A program made the position numbers and the translations under genes. From assembly GCA_965211995.1 (NCBI GenBank), contig OZ243040.1:1116001-1180000 (forward strand): 64,000 bases of DNA, read 5' to 3'. Shown piece by piece: positions 17,062 through 29,629 of this stretch (position 1 is its first letter; each line of letters starts with the position of its first letter). The stretch is from CAYFZO01 sp965211995 (lineage in GTDB: Bacteria > Pseudomonadota > Gammaproteobacteria > Poriferisulfidales > Oxydemutatoraceae). Below the pieces are notes generated by a model. That model did no database searches. It saw nothing but the letters and a program-made list of their open reading frames with translations, and was not told where the DNA came from.

Positions 17062-18354
17062 ATGGCTGGAAAAAAACATAAACGCGGTCGCCCATTGGCA
17101 CGGCCGCACTTGAGCAACCCCCAAACCCGGCAACCCCACCCCAAAAAACGCACTCTGCAGCGCGACTATTCGCCGCCTGCAATCTACGCAGTTGCCGCGG
17201 CGGTTCTGGCGGGCGTCTATATCCTGTGGCAACTGCAATCTCCGACAATCTCATATCCGTTCGACGATCAAAAAACCGCCCGGAAATGGAGCGTTCAAGG
17301 GCGGGCGGAAACGCAATTGACACCGGACGGACTGTTGGTAAAACCGCAAGACGCCGCCCTACTGATAAGTCCCCGGCTTGCTCCCCTGCGGCAAACCCTG
17401 AATTGGCGCAACTTTCCCTACGTCAAACTGAGCGTCACCCCCGAAGCCAAGGAACGCCGGATGGCGCTGGCTTGGATTCCCGGCCAAGATCCCAATCAGA
17501 ATTACCAACTTCCTTTCACGGTGCCTGCGTCAGCCTCCGAAGTGCTGCTCGACGTTCGGCAGGACGTGGCGTGGGAAAGACGTTTCGGCTGGGATCGAAA
17601 CGCTTTGTCGCAGACACCGGTCAGACGCTTAGGGGTGCTGCTTCAGAACACTGTCGAAGTCCGCGAGGTCGCCCTGCTTTCCAGCCTTAACCCGCTGCAA
17701 TTGAGCCGATTGCTGTGGTCCCAGTATTGGGCGGTCGAACCGGTCAAAGTCAGTTCTATCAACGCTCATTACGGCAACGAGGTGCTGGGAACACCGCTGG
17801 TCACGACATTCGGAATAATTTTTGCCGTTTTATTCGCGCTGATGCTGGTCAGCCGGCGGAAAAAATTCAAAGTGCCGTTGCTGTCGGCGATGCTGGTTTG
17901 TTTTATCGCTCCCGAAATGCCGTTCGTCGGCACTTTGTGGGAACAGGCCGCGGCAAGCGGCAAAGTATCGGCCTGGCACGCCGACCGCTACGACGAATAC
18001 CGCTCGCGTTTCAATCAGGAGTTCGCCGATCTCGACAGGGAGTTTCTCAAGCGCGTGCCGGCCGGTTCTCGCGTCGCGTTTCCCAACTCTAAACAATGGC
18101 TGATACAGGGTGAAAGCAACTGGATCTGGTTTTTATACTATGACCTGTACGAAAACTATAAAGATCGCGAAAGAGACAGCACCCATTTGGACAAAAACAC
18201 CCAGTACGTCTTTTATTACCACCCCGCCGGACTGGCTCACGATGAGGCAAAGAACATTCTGCACCGCACCGAAGGCAAAAAGAAAGGCTATAAAACGGAA
18301 ACTCTGGCCCGAATATCAGAACAAGCCAAAATTCTGAAACTCATCCATGACTAG
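17062..18354 (+). CDS. Uncharacterised membrane-anchored protein, two membrane regions
   Basis: I do not recognise a named family. The 430-aa protein has a basic N-terminus, a membrane segment at about residues 40–55 (IYAVAAAVLAGVYILWQL), an extracytoplasmic beta-rich region of ~190 residues, then two close hydrophobic segments (LVTTFGIIFAVLFALMLV; LLSAMLVCFIAPEMPFVG) and a hydrophilic C-terminal domain. Its stop overlaps the start of the following membrane protein by 8 bp, so the two are surely translated together. By that partnership it may help a sugar or lipid transferase. Its composition is less GC-rich than the core genes. Confidence 0.55.
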   Translation: MAGKKHKRGRPLARPHLSNPQTRQPHPKKRTLQRDYSPPAIYAVAAAVLAGVYILWQLQSPTISYPFDDQKTARKWSVQGRAETQLTPDGLLVKPQDAALLISPRLAPLRQTLNWRNFPYVKLSVTPEAKERRMALAWIPGQDPNQNYQLPFTVPASASEVLLDVRQDVAWERRFGWDRNALSQTPVRRLGVLLQNTVEVREVALLSSLNPLQLSRLLWSQYWAVEPVKVSSINAHYGNEVLGTPLVTTFGIIFAVLFALMLVSRRKKFKVPLLSAMLVCFIAPEMPFVGTLWEQAAASGKVSAWHADRYDEYRSRFNQEFADLDREFLKRVPAGSRVAFPNSKQWLIQGESNWIWFLYYDLYENYKDRERDSTHLDKNTQYVFYYHPAGLAHDEAKNILHRTEGKKKGYKTETLARISEQAKILKLIHD

Positions 18355-19744
18355 CATCCTTTCCATCGCCCTGCTCACACAACTGTTGCTGGTGCTGAGC
18401 GGTTTGGCATTGTTGCAGATCGCCAATTACAAAGAGCGCATTCAGATCCTGCCGTTGATCCCTTTCGCCTGGGGAACGGGTGCGGTGCTGCTTTATCTGA
18501 TGGGAAGAATTTTCGTCAAGTCGGAATGGCTGCTGCACGACTGGCACCTGGTCGTCGCCGGCGGCATGGCTTTATTGATCATCATCGGTGCGTTCATCTA
18601 CCTGCGAGGACCACCCGGTCAAAATGAAATTGCACGGATTCCTTTGCGCTCCATCCGCTGGTATGACGCACTCCTTATCACCCTGATTCTGATCAAAGTC
18701 ATCTTGGTGACCTATATCTGCATGGTCAATTCAGTCACCGATTCCGATGCTACAGCCATGCGTGGCTATGTCGCTTTGGCAAAAAAAATCGGCGAAGGAG
18801 TCAGCTTCTCGGAAGTCATGGACCGCGGGACAGGGCACACTTCACCGCTCGGCCCGTCCCTGCTTTCCGCATGGATCAGAATGTTCCAGGATCGCTGGCA
18901 CGACAGCATCGGCAGTCTGCCCTGGCTGCTCGCGTGGTTGTTCGGCGGAGGCATCGCGTTCATCACCTGTGACAGGTTAAGCCGTCACCTTACGGCGTCT
19001 CTCGCCTGCGCTTACCTGTTTTTGTCCCTCCCATTTGCGACGATACACGTAATCCGGAGCGGGTTTCACGATTTGCTGACGATGTACTTTTTTATCGCGG
19101 GCATCAGCGTTCTCAGCTGCACTTTTCTGGTCGGGAAAAAGCCCGGAGCGGCATGGCTGACCGCGGGAATGATCGCCATCCTGGGGGTCGCGCTGTGCAA
19201 GACCGAAGGCAAAATGTGGGCGCTGTTCCTGGCGGTTATGTGGATCAATTACTACCTGCTCGCATCCTCAGGCATTGCTTGGAAAAAACTGATCGCGGCG
19301 CAATTATTGTTGGCGGCCGTTGCCCTTGTGGTTTACTACTTGGCCGTTGATAAAGAATTCCTGCAGGGGTTTGAGAATCAACGGCTGAGACTCATGGCCC
19401 CGCGCGCTTTTGAAAAAGAAGCCTTTGCGATGACTGTAACAATCGCGTACGGTTCGGGCAGTTTCGGCATCTGGTGGTGGGCGACCGGTCTGGCCGGAAT
19501 TTACTTGCTGGTCGCAAGAAAAGTCCCTGCAATGACAAAAATAACGGCGTTCTTCGTGTTCTCGATATTGCTGGCCATCGTTTTCTTCGCGAATTTCACG
19601 GAAAATATTCAAGCCACGCTCATAGGCATCAATGTCAGCCGGTTTTTACTGCAAGTTGCCGGGCTGTTGCTCCCCTTGTACTGCGCCTTGACAATGCTCT
19701 GGCTCCCGCCGGACGGCAACGACGAACGTGCTGAACCGGGATAA
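18347..19744 (+). CDS. Polytopic membrane protein, GT-C/ArnT-like glycosyltransferase candidate
   Basis: The 465-aa protein has about ten or more hydrophobic segments. After the third or fourth, the loop NSVTDSDATAMRGYVALAKK followed by HTSPLGPSLL resembles the acidic external loop of GT-C enzymes that use polyprenyl-linked sugars (PMT/ArnT type). This resemblance is inferred by eye and not proven. It overlaps the preceding gene by 8 bp (ATGACTAG). No acceptor can be named. It could also be a polymerase or another integral membrane protein. Confidence 0.5.
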   Translation: MTSILSIALLTQLLLVLSGLALLQIANYKERIQILPLIPFAWGTGAVLLYLMGRIFVKSEWLLHDWHLVVAGGMALLIIIGAFIYLRGPPGQNEIARIPLRSIRWYDALLITLILIKVILVTYICMVNSVTDSDATAMRGYVALAKKIGEGVSFSEVMDRGTGHTSPLGPSLLSAWIRMFQDRWHDSIGSLPWLLAWLFGGGIAFITCDRLSRHLTASLACAYLFLSLPFATIHVIRSGFHDLLTMYFFIAGISVLSCTFLVGKKPGAAWLTAGMIAILGVALCKTEGKMWALFLAVMWINYYLLASSGIAWKKLIAAQLLLAAVALVVYYLAVDKEFLQGFENQRLRLMAPRAFEKEAFAMTVTIAYGSGSFGIWWWATGLAGIYLLVARKVPAMTKITAFFVFSILLAIVFFANFTENIQATLIGINVSRFLLQVAGLLLPLYCALTMLWLPPDGNDERAEPG

Positions 19745-19840
19745 GCCGGGCCGCAACTTCCGGCCACGGAAATAGACGCAGGCATTACTTGGAAACGGGT
19801 CGCCCAGTACGGCCATCCACCGCAAGCGACCGCGAAAAAT

Positions 19841-20722
19841 TTATTGCGGGGAATCCTCCGTGTTCTTCCCGGCTGAGTTCGAGAAGTAACGGAAAAACCT
19901 TGAGTCGGGCTCGAGCAGCAGCATATCGGACTTGCCGCTGAAGGAATTCACGTAGGCGTTGATGCTGCGCAGGAAAGAATAAAACTCGGCGTCTTGCTCG
20001 TAGGCTTCGGCGTAGATCTTCGCCGCCTCGCCGTCGCCATCCCCGCGGATCTGCTCGGCCTGGCGGTAGGCGTCGGCGGTGATCTCGGTGTGCTTGCGGT
20101 CGGCTTCGGCGCGCAGGCGCTCGGCCTGCTCCTGCCCGCGGGCGCGGAAATCACGCGCGACGCGGTTGCGCTCGGCGCGCATACGCTGGTACACCGAATC
20201 GCTGACGTCGTCGGGCAGGTCAATGCGGCTGAGGCGCACGTCAACGATCTCGAGACCGAGTTGCTTCGCGAGTTCGTTGGCCTTGATCTGCAGGATGTCC
20301 ATGATCTCGCTGCGCTCGCCCGACACGACCTGGCGGATCGTGCGCTTGCCGAACTCGTTGCGCAGGCCGTCTTTCATGATCTGCGACAGGCGGCTTTGCG
20401 CGTTGCGCTCCTCGCCGCGGGTCGCGCGGTAATACTGCGACACGTCGAGGATCCGCCATTTGACGAAGAAATCCACGGTCACGTTCTTCTTCTCGACCGT
20501 GAGGAAACTTTCGGGCCGCGCGTTGAGCGTCAGAATCCGCGCGTCGAAAGTGCGCACGTTGTTGATCACCGGGATCTTGAAGTGCAGCCCCGGCTTCATG
20601 TTGGCCTTGACAATCTCGCCGAGCCGGAACAGGATCGCCCGCTCGCGCTGATCCACGGTGTAGATCGTCATGCCCGCCAGCACCAGCGTGGCGACGATCA
20701 AGATCAAAACCGCTTTTTTCAT
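19841..20722 (-). CDS. hflC: HflC, membrane-anchored modulator of FtsH
   Basis: HflC is an SPFH-family protein which, with HflK, forms a large periplasmic cage around the FtsH protease. The N-terminal anchor (KKAVLILIVATLVLAGMTIY) is followed by TVDQRERAILFRLGEIV, the SPFH domain and a helical region rich in Glu/Arg (ERLRAEADRKHTEIT). The ATG at 20722 gives 293 aa, somewhat shorter than E. coli HflC (334). It follows hflK by 55 bp in the usual hflX–hflK–hflC order. Confidence 0.95.
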   Translation of the reverse strand: MKKAVLILIVATLVLAGMTIYTVDQRERAILFRLGEIVKANMKPGLHFKIPVINNVRTFDARILTLNARPESFLTVEKKNVTVDFFVKWRILDVSQYYRATRGEERNAQSRLSQIMKDGLRNEFGKRTIRQVVSGERSEIMDILQIKANELAKQLGLEIVDVRLSRIDLPDDVSDSVYQRMRAERNRVARDFRARGQEQAERLRAEADRKHTEITADAYRQAEQIRGDGDGEAAKIYAEAYEQDAEFYSFLRSINAYVNSFSGKSDMLLLEPDSRFFRYFSNSAGKNTEDSPQ

Positions 20723-20777
20723 CGTCTCAATGCCCGTTGATCCGCGTTTTTGCGTTCGCCCCGGTGCTCGCCGCGGG

Positions 20778-21944
20778 TCATTTCTTCCGGCCCCGGCGGA
20801 GCCGGTCAACGCCAGACTCCACGCGCTCGCGCAGCGGCGGCGACGCCTCGCCGGTGTTGCGCCGCTCGGCGGCGGCCGGCGCCATCCGGCCGGCGCCGCC
20901 GAGGATCTTGTCGATCGGCAGATAGAACAGGCTGTTGCCGCCGTCCACGTCCATCAGCACCTTGCTGCTGTTCGACAGCACCGATTCGACCGCCTGCAAG
21001 TACAGCCGCTCACGCGTGACCTCGGGCGCCTTGCGGTACTCCCGATACAGTTTCAGAAAGCGGTCGGCCTCGCCCGTGGAGTTCGCGATTATTTGCGCGC
21101 GATAGGCGGTCGCTTCCTCGATCATGCGCGCCGCCTTCCCGCGCGCCTGCGGAATAATGCCGTTGGCGTAGGCCTCGGCTTCGTTGATGAAACGGATCTC
21201 GTCCTCGCGCGCCTTGATCGCGTCGGCGAACGCGTCCTGCACCGCCTGCGGCGGCTGCGACTGCTGCAAGTTGACGCTGATCACTTCCAGGCCCGAGTGG
21301 TAGTCGTCGAGCGTCTCCTGCATCAGGGCCCGCATCCTGATCGCGATCTCGGCGCGCCCCGCGCCGAGCACAAAGTCCATTTCGCTCTTGCCGACGACCT
21401 CGCGCAAGGCGCTTTCCATGACCTGGAACAAAGTGCCTTCGGCCTGGTTGACCGCAATGTCGAACGCGTCGGGCAGACGCACGTTGAACAGGTAATCCGA
21501 CGCGTCCTTGACACGGTACTGCGTGGCCAACTCGACTTCGACGATGTTTTCGTCCTCGGTCAGCATGTGGGTTTTGTTCTGCGCCGAGCGGATCCGGTCC
21601 ACGTCCACCTTCTCGACCGACTCGACCGGATAAGGGATGTGCCAGTGCGGCCCGGGCTCGGTCATGTACTGATAGGCGCCGAAACGCAGTACCACGCCGC
21701 GGCTGCCTTCGCTGATGATATAGATCCCGGACAGCCCCCAGATCACCAGCGCGATAACAACGAAGAAACCGATGCCGAGCGAACCGAACTTGCCGATGCC
21801 GCCGCGCTTGCCGTCGCCCCCGCCCTCATCGCCGTCGCCGCCGCCGCCGCCGAGCAGCCGGCTCAGCGTCCGGCTCAGCTTCTTGAAGATCTCATCGAGA
21901 TCGGGCGGTTGCCGATTGTCGTCCGGCGGCTGGTTCCAAGACAT
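20778..21944 (-). CDS. hflK: HflK, membrane-anchored modulator of FtsH
   Basis: HflK partners HflC. The cytoplasmic N-terminus is Pro/Gly-rich (MSWNQPPDDNRQPPDLDEIF, then a Gly/Asp stretch), with a membrane segment at about residues 57–78 (GIGFFVVIALVIWGLSGIYII) and an SPFH domain beginning EGSRGVVLRFGAY. Its 388 aa compare with about 419 in E. coli. It lies between hflX and hflC. A Gly/Asp/Glu-rich linker at residues 33–52 is low complexity. Confidence 0.95.
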   Translation of the reverse strand: MSWNQPPDDNRQPPDLDEIFKKLSRTLSRLLGGGGGDGDEGGGDGKRGGIGKFGSLGIGFFVVIALVIWGLSGIYIISEGSRGVVLRFGAYQYMTEPGPHWHIPYPVESVEKVDVDRIRSAQNKTHMLTEDENIVEVELATQYRVKDASDYLFNVRLPDAFDIAVNQAEGTLFQVMESALREVVGKSEMDFVLGAGRAEIAIRMRALMQETLDDYHSGLEVISVNLQQSQPPQAVQDAFADAIKAREDEIRFINEAEAYANGIIPQARGKAARMIEEATAYRAQIIANSTGEADRFLKLYREYRKAPEVTRERLYLQAVESVLSNSSKVLMDVDGGNSLFYLPIDKILGGAGRMAPAAAERRNTGEASPPLRERVESGVDRLRRGRKK

Positions 21945-22054
21945 TTATCTCTCCACTCGGGTTGTTGGCGTTCGGCTCGTTAAAGACGATCGGGGTTGGG
22001 TCAAACGCGCCATTCTAACAAAAAACCCCGCGGCGTATCACGCCCCGCCCGGCT

Positions 22055-23485
22055 TCACAACTCCGACAATTCCATCTCGCATCCGAGGTCGGCGGCGCGC
22101 TTGAGCAGGCCGCCCGCCGCGTTGTCCGCAAGCCGCAACTGCAAACGCCATCCCCGGTCGCACAGGTATTCCTCGCGCACCACCTCGCCGCGCGCGTAAG
22201 CAAAAGAGCGCAAGCCCCCGGCGTCGGCCGGAATGCACGCTTCGTAGCAGCGCGTGCCCGGCGCCGCGAGTGCGGCGATCGCACGCTTCAATTCCTCCAC
22301 GCCCGCACCGGTGTACGCCGACAGCGTCACCGACACGGGCCGCCCTTCGGCGTCGCGCACGACCGCCGCCGGCCGCCGCGTCAGATCGGACTTGTTGAAC
22401 ACGGTCAGCCGCGGGATCGCGTGCGCGCCGAGCGTATGCAGAACCCGCTCGACCTCGCTGCGGTATTCGCCGTGCTCGGCGGCCGCGGCGTCCACCACGT
22501 GCAGCAGCAGGTCGGCTTCGCGCACTTCGAGCAGGGTCGCGTTGAACGCCTCGATCAGCGTGTGCGGCAAATCACTGATGAAGCCGACGGTGTCGCTGAG
22601 CACCACGGTCTCGAGCACGCCGCCCCTGCCGGCGCCGCGGCCATAGCCGTTCAAAGGCAGCCGGCGCATCACCGGGTCGAGCGTCGCGAACAGCCGGTCG
22701 GCGGAATACGCCGCGGCCTCGGTCAGGCGGTTGAACAACGCGGTCTTGCCGGCGTTGGTGTAACCGACCAGCGCGACCGTCGGCAGGTTGTGCTTCTTGC
22801 GCAGGCGCCGCCCGAGGCGGCGGCGCGACTTGATCCGGTCGAGGCGCTTGTTGATCTCGGTCATGCGTCTGCCGATCAGGCGGCGGTCGGTTTCCAACTG
22901 CTTCTCGCCGGGCCCGCGCAGGCCGATGCCGCCCTTTTGCCGTTCGAGATGGCTCCAGCCGCGCACCAGCCGCGTCGAAAGATAATCGAGTTGCGCGAGT
23001 TCGACTTGCAATTTGCCTTCGTGCGAGCGTGCGCGCTGCGAGAAAATGTCGAGAATCAGGCCGCTGCGGTCGAGCACGCGCGCGCGGCACAGGCGTTCCA
23101 AGTTGCGCTCCTGGCTCGGCGACAAGTCGTGATTGACGATCAGCAGTCGCACCTCGCTCGCCTCAAGAGCGCGGCTGATCTCCCCGGCCTTGCCGCTGCC
23201 GATGAAATACCCGGCCGTCGGACGCGCACGGTGGACGCGATAAAGGCCGCGAATTTCGACGCCGCCGGCTTGCGCGAGTTCGACGAATTCATTCAGCGGC
23301 GCGGCGCAGGCCGGCGCGCGCCTGCCGAGATCAACGTGCAGCAAACAGGCGGGTTGACCGACGCCGGCGGTCGCGCGGGCGGTCTCGGCAAACGCCGAAA
23401 ATGCGGCGTCGCCGAACGGATTCCGTGCCCCGGGCCGAAAGTCGGCGGGGCGCGCACCGTCAAGGCTTTGTGAATTCTCCGGCAC
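22055..23485 (-). CDS. hflX: Ribosome-splitting GTPase HflX
   Basis: HflX binds the 50S subunit and rescues stalled ribosomes, for instance after heat shock. The N-terminal domain has PTAGYFIGSGKAGEI, the linker has GGIGLRGPGEKQLETDRR, and the G domain has GYTNAGKT (G1; Ala follows where Ser/Thr-Leu is usual), DTVGFISDLP (G3) and NKSD (G4). The start is GTG. No hfq is seen upstream, where it sits in many relatives; repeat copy C and the mutT–thiE fusion are there instead. The 476 aa include a ~30-residue N-terminal extension. Confidence 0.94.
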   Translation of the reverse strand: MPENSQSLDGARPADFRPGARNPFGDAAFSAFAETARATAGVGQPACLLHVDLGRRAPACAAPLNEFVELAQAGGVEIRGLYRVHRARPTAGYFIGSGKAGEISRALEASEVRLLIVNHDLSPSQERNLERLCRARVLDRSGLILDIFSQRARSHEGKLQVELAQLDYLSTRLVRGWSHLERQKGGIGLRGPGEKQLETDRRLIGRRMTEINKRLDRIKSRRRLGRRLRKKHNLPTVALVGYTNAGKTALFNRLTEAAAYSADRLFATLDPVMRRLPLNGYGRGAGRGGVLETVVLSDTVGFISDLPHTLIEAFNATLLEVREADLLLHVVDAAAAEHGEYRSEVERVLHTLGAHAIPRLTVFNKSDLTRRPAAVVRDAEGRPVSVTLSAYTGAGVEELKRAIAALAAPGTRCYEACIPADAGGLRSFAYARGEVVREEYLCDRGWRLQLRLADNAAGGLLKRAADLGCEMELSEL

Positions 23486-23552
23486 GCGCTCAGCGTATCA
23501 CAAGCGCGGTTTCGTCGCAGTCTGTTCGGCCAATCCCCCGCTTGCGCGAGAG

Positions 23553-23726
23553 CCTCTTTCAGTCACGCAATGCGACAAAAGAAAGCAGAGCAAGCCGCTG
23601 AAGACCACTCCCCCCTTGAGAGCAAGTCGGCCGAGCGCAGCCCGGCCGGTGGGAGGAAACACATAAAGACGATACCAACGGGCACCGGAGAATGACGGGC
23701 AACACCGGGTTCAAATTTGAACCCGG
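23553..23726 (+). repeat. 175-bp element, copy C, at the 3' end of mutT–thiE
   Basis: This copy is in the opposite orientation to those in genes. The internal palindrome, GGCCGAGCGCAGCCCGGCC, is near 23629. Its right end is GGGTTCAAATTTGAACCC (23707–23724), and the stop codon of the mutT–thiE gene (TGA, 23711–23713) lies inside it. The left inverted repeat is degraded (TCAGTCACGCAATGCGAC). It occupies the hflX–mutT spacer. Confidence 0.8.
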
Positions 23727-24853
23727 CGAGGACGCCGATCGAAACAGCGGATCCCGGCGATCCCCTGCGCCCCCCGTGCGCGTGCTTCGGCGAGATCTTC
23801 GCGGGCCATGCCGCCGAGAGCGTACACCGGGATCCGCGCGTCGCGCACAATCTCCTCAAACGCGATGAACCCGAGAGACGCGGCATGACCGGGCGTCGGC
23901 TTGACCGGGCCGAGCACGCAGAAGTCGGCGCCCGCGGCCTCGGCCCGGCGCAGTTCGCCGCGGCCGTGGCACGACACCGCAAACCAAAGCTCAGGCGGCA
24001 CCGGACGCTTCTCCCCCAGGCGCGCGAACGCCGCCTGGCTCAAATGGACGCCCGCGGCCCCGCACGGCCCGACCTGTTCGGGGCGGTCGTGGAGCAGCAA
24101 CTCCGCGCCGGCCTCACGCGCTTTCGCGGCAACCCGCGCGGCGAGCAGGCGATAGCCGCCGGCGTCCGCGTCTTTCGCGCGCAATACGATCAGGCGCACG
24201 CCGGATGCAAGTCTGAAGCGCGGCGTTGACCCGTTATCCTCCGGTGCCCGTCCGCATCGTTTTCCGTATTTCCCCCCGGCCGGGCCGCGCTCGGCCGGGG
24301 CCCCCTCAAGGGGGGAGCGGTTTTCGGCGGCCGGCTCTGCTTTCTGTTGCGGCACTTCGGATCGGCAGCCGGCAACGCCGCCGGCGAGCAGGTATTCACA
24401 GCGGCGTTCAATTTGCGCGAGCGGCGCCGCCGGCGTGATCGCGTATTCATGCGGCAACTTGAGCGCGTTCAGGATCGCGCGGTTTGCGGGTGGAAATTCG
24501 TGCGCCGACAACGTGTTGACCGGGCGCCATGCGAGCCGGCCCGCAGCCGCGCCCGCGCCCGGGTCTTGATCGGTGCGCGCTTCGCGCACGTCGAGCAGCA
24601 GTCGGCGGTCGCCGTAATCGTAAGTAAACCGGATCACCGGCGCGCCGACTTCGGCGGCGATGCCGATCTCCTCTTTGAGTTCGCGGCGCAACGCCTGCTC
24701 CGGAGACTCGCCGCGCTCGACCTTGCCGCCGGGGAATTCGAGGCGTCCCCCCTGATGACGCCGCGCGTCGCGCTGTGCGACGAGCACTCGCCCGGCGCGC
24801 GCGACCACGCCGAGGACGACGTGGATCGGGGGCGGGCGGGCGGCGCGCGGCAA
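23711..24853 (-). CDS. Nudix (MutT-like) – ThiE-like fusion with in-frame repeat insertion
   Basis: Residues 1–135 are a Nudix hydrolase: the Nudix box spans residues 43–65, with its RELKEE core, as in 8-oxo-dGTP diphosphatase. From about residue 138 (YAITPAAPLAQIERR) a thiamine-phosphate-synthase-like TIM barrel follows, with VRLIVLRAKD, GVHLSQAAF, AVSCHGRGELRRAEAAGADF and VYALGGM. Such MutT–ThiE fusions beside argJ and secA are known in gammaproteobacteria. Residues ~161–218 are a translation of repeat copy D, splitting the first helix from the first core strand of the barrel. The start appears to be TTG 17 bp after argJ. The last codons come from the end of copy C. Whether the ThiE half is active is uncertain. 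Confidence 0.88.
   Translation of the reverse strand: MPRAARPPPIHVVLGVVARAGRVLVAQRDARRHQGGRLEFPGGKVERGESPEQALRRELKEEIGIAAEVGAPVIRFTYDYGDRRLLLDVREARTDQDPGAGAAAGRLAWRPVNTLSAHEFPPANRAILNALKLPHEYAITPAAPLAQIERRCEYLLAGGVAGCRSEVPQQKAEPAAENRSPLEGAPAERGPAGGKYGKRCGRAPEDNGSTPRFRLASGVRLIVLRAKDADAGGYRLLAARVAAKAREAGAELLLHDRPEQVGPCGAAGVHLSQAAFARLGEKRPVPPELWFAVSCHGRGELRRAEAAGADFCVLGPVKPTPGHAASLGFIAFEEIVRDARIPVYALGGMAREDLAEARARGAQGIAGIRCFDRRPRRVQI
24201..24372 (-). repeat. 175-bp element, copy D, in frame inside mutT–thiE
   Basis: The inverted repeats are near 24201–24223 (CCGGATGCAAGTCTGAAG) and 24350–24372 (GGCACTTCGGATCGGCAG). It is translated in the gene as SEVPQQKAEPAAENRSPLEG and onward to STPRFRLASG, the same frame as in tilS and secA. 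Confidence 0.9.
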
Positions 24854-24869
24854 GGCGTCGGCAAAAGCG

Positions 24870-26094
24870 TCAGGAACGATAGTCGGCGTTGATCCTGACG
24901 TAGTCGGCGGTCAGGTCCGAAGTCCACACCCGCGCCGATGCGTCGCCCGCGCCGAGCGCGATGCGGATCAATACGTCGGAACCGGCCAGCGCCGCGACTC
25001 CCCGCGCTTCTTCGTAGCCGGGGTCCAGCGCCCCTTTCGTCACCACTTTGACCTCGGTCGCGCCGCCGCCAAAATAAAAGTCCACTTTTTCGGCTGCGAG
25101 AGCCACCGGCGCGCGCCCGATCGCGGCGAGGATTCTGCCCCAGTTCGGATCCCCCGCCGACAACGCGGTCTTGACCAGCGGCGAGTTCGCGACCGTCATT
25201 GCAACCGCCCGCGCGGCGGCGGCGGCGGGGGCGCGCTCGACCTCGATCGTCACGAACCGCGACGCACCTTCGGCGTCCCTGACGATCGCCTGTGCCAGCC
25301 CCTGCGTCACTTGCGACAGCGCCGCGGTGAACTCCGCGCGCCCGGCGTCGCCCAACGCCGAGAACCGCAGGCCCGAACGTCCGGTCGCGAGCAGCACGCA
25401 CGCGTCGTTGGTCGAGGTGTCGCCGTCCACCGTGATCGCATTGAACGAGGTCTCGCAAGTCTCGGCGAGCAGGCGCTGCGCATCGGCGGCGGCGAGTTCG
25501 ATATCGGTCGCAACAAACGCGAGCATCGTCGCCATGTCGGGGCGGATCATGCCGGCACCTTTGGCGATGCCGGTGAGCGTCACCGGCGACTCGCTCCGCC
25601 CGCACCGACGCGCAACCCCCTCGCACTTCGGCACGGTGTCGGTGGTCATGATCGCGCGCGCCGCATCGTCCCAGGCGTCGCCGGACAGCGCCGGCAGCAG
25701 CCCCGGCAGCACCGCCTCGATCTTGCCGGTCGGCAGGCGCCGGCCGATGACGCCGGTCGAGAACGGCAGCACCGCTTCGCCCGGCACGCCGCCCAGGCGC
25801 GCCAACGCAGCGCAGCAATGCTTTGCGTCGGCGATGCCCTGCGCGCCGACACCGGCGTTGGCGACGCCCGCGTTGATCAACAGATAGCGCGGCGCACATT
25901 GGGACAAATGCGCCTGCGCGACGACCACCGGCGCGGCTTTGAAACGGTTGCGCGTGAAGACCCCCGCCGCGACCGCGCCTTCGCACAGTTCGATCAGCGC
26001 AACGTCGTCACGACCGCTGTAACGCAGTCCCGCGGCGCCCGTCGCCAGCCTGACGCCGGCGACGGGCAGCGGCGGCGTGCCGCGCGGCTTCCCG

Positions 26095-26111
<17 letters not shown>
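24870..26111 (-). CDS. argJ: Bifunctional ornithine acetyltransferase / N-acetylglutamate synthase
   Basis: ArgJ recycles the acetyl group in arginine synthesis and cleaves itself into alpha and beta chains. The cleavage motif KGAGMIRPDMATMLAF is present, with the nucleophilic Thr of MAT|ML near residue 190. GNSPLVKTA-like NSPLVKTALSAGDPNWGRI and the C-terminal ADYVRINADYRS are typical. It is 413 aa. The ATG at 26111 lies within the last codons of secA (17-bp overlap, different frame), so translation is probably coupled. Confidence 0.95.
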
Positions 26112-29343
<3,232 letters not shown>

Positions 29344-29417
29344 GGCTCACTCCAATCTTCGCCGCCTAGTGTAGCGAAAACCGCGGCGGCCATTCACGCA
29401 CCGGCACCCGGAAGATG

Positions 29418-29592
29418 CCGGCTTCCGGCCCGGAGTACGACCAAAGCCGGCAGCGCAGGCCGCTGAAAATCACTCCGCCCTCAAGGGAAAGCCGGCCGGA
29501 TTGCGCCCGGCCGGCGGAGGGAAACACAAAAGACGGCGCGGGCGGACACCGGAGGATGACGGGCCGGCGCCGCACTTCAAACTTGAATCCGG
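29418..29592 (+). repeat. 175-bp element, copy F, between secA and the M23 gene
   Basis: Near-complete copy with ends CCGGCTTCCGGCCCGGAG (left) and CACTTCAAACTTGAATCCGG (right, to 29592) and the palindrome GGCCGGATTGCGCCCGGCC. It is antisense to the flanking genes relative to the coding copies. It fills most of the 286-bp secA–M23 spacer (29344–29629), so the secA promoter or leader must lie within or beside it. Confidence 0.88.
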
Positions 29593-29629
29593 CGACGTCC
29601 GGGAGACGCACAAGTCGGGCGCCCCGGTC

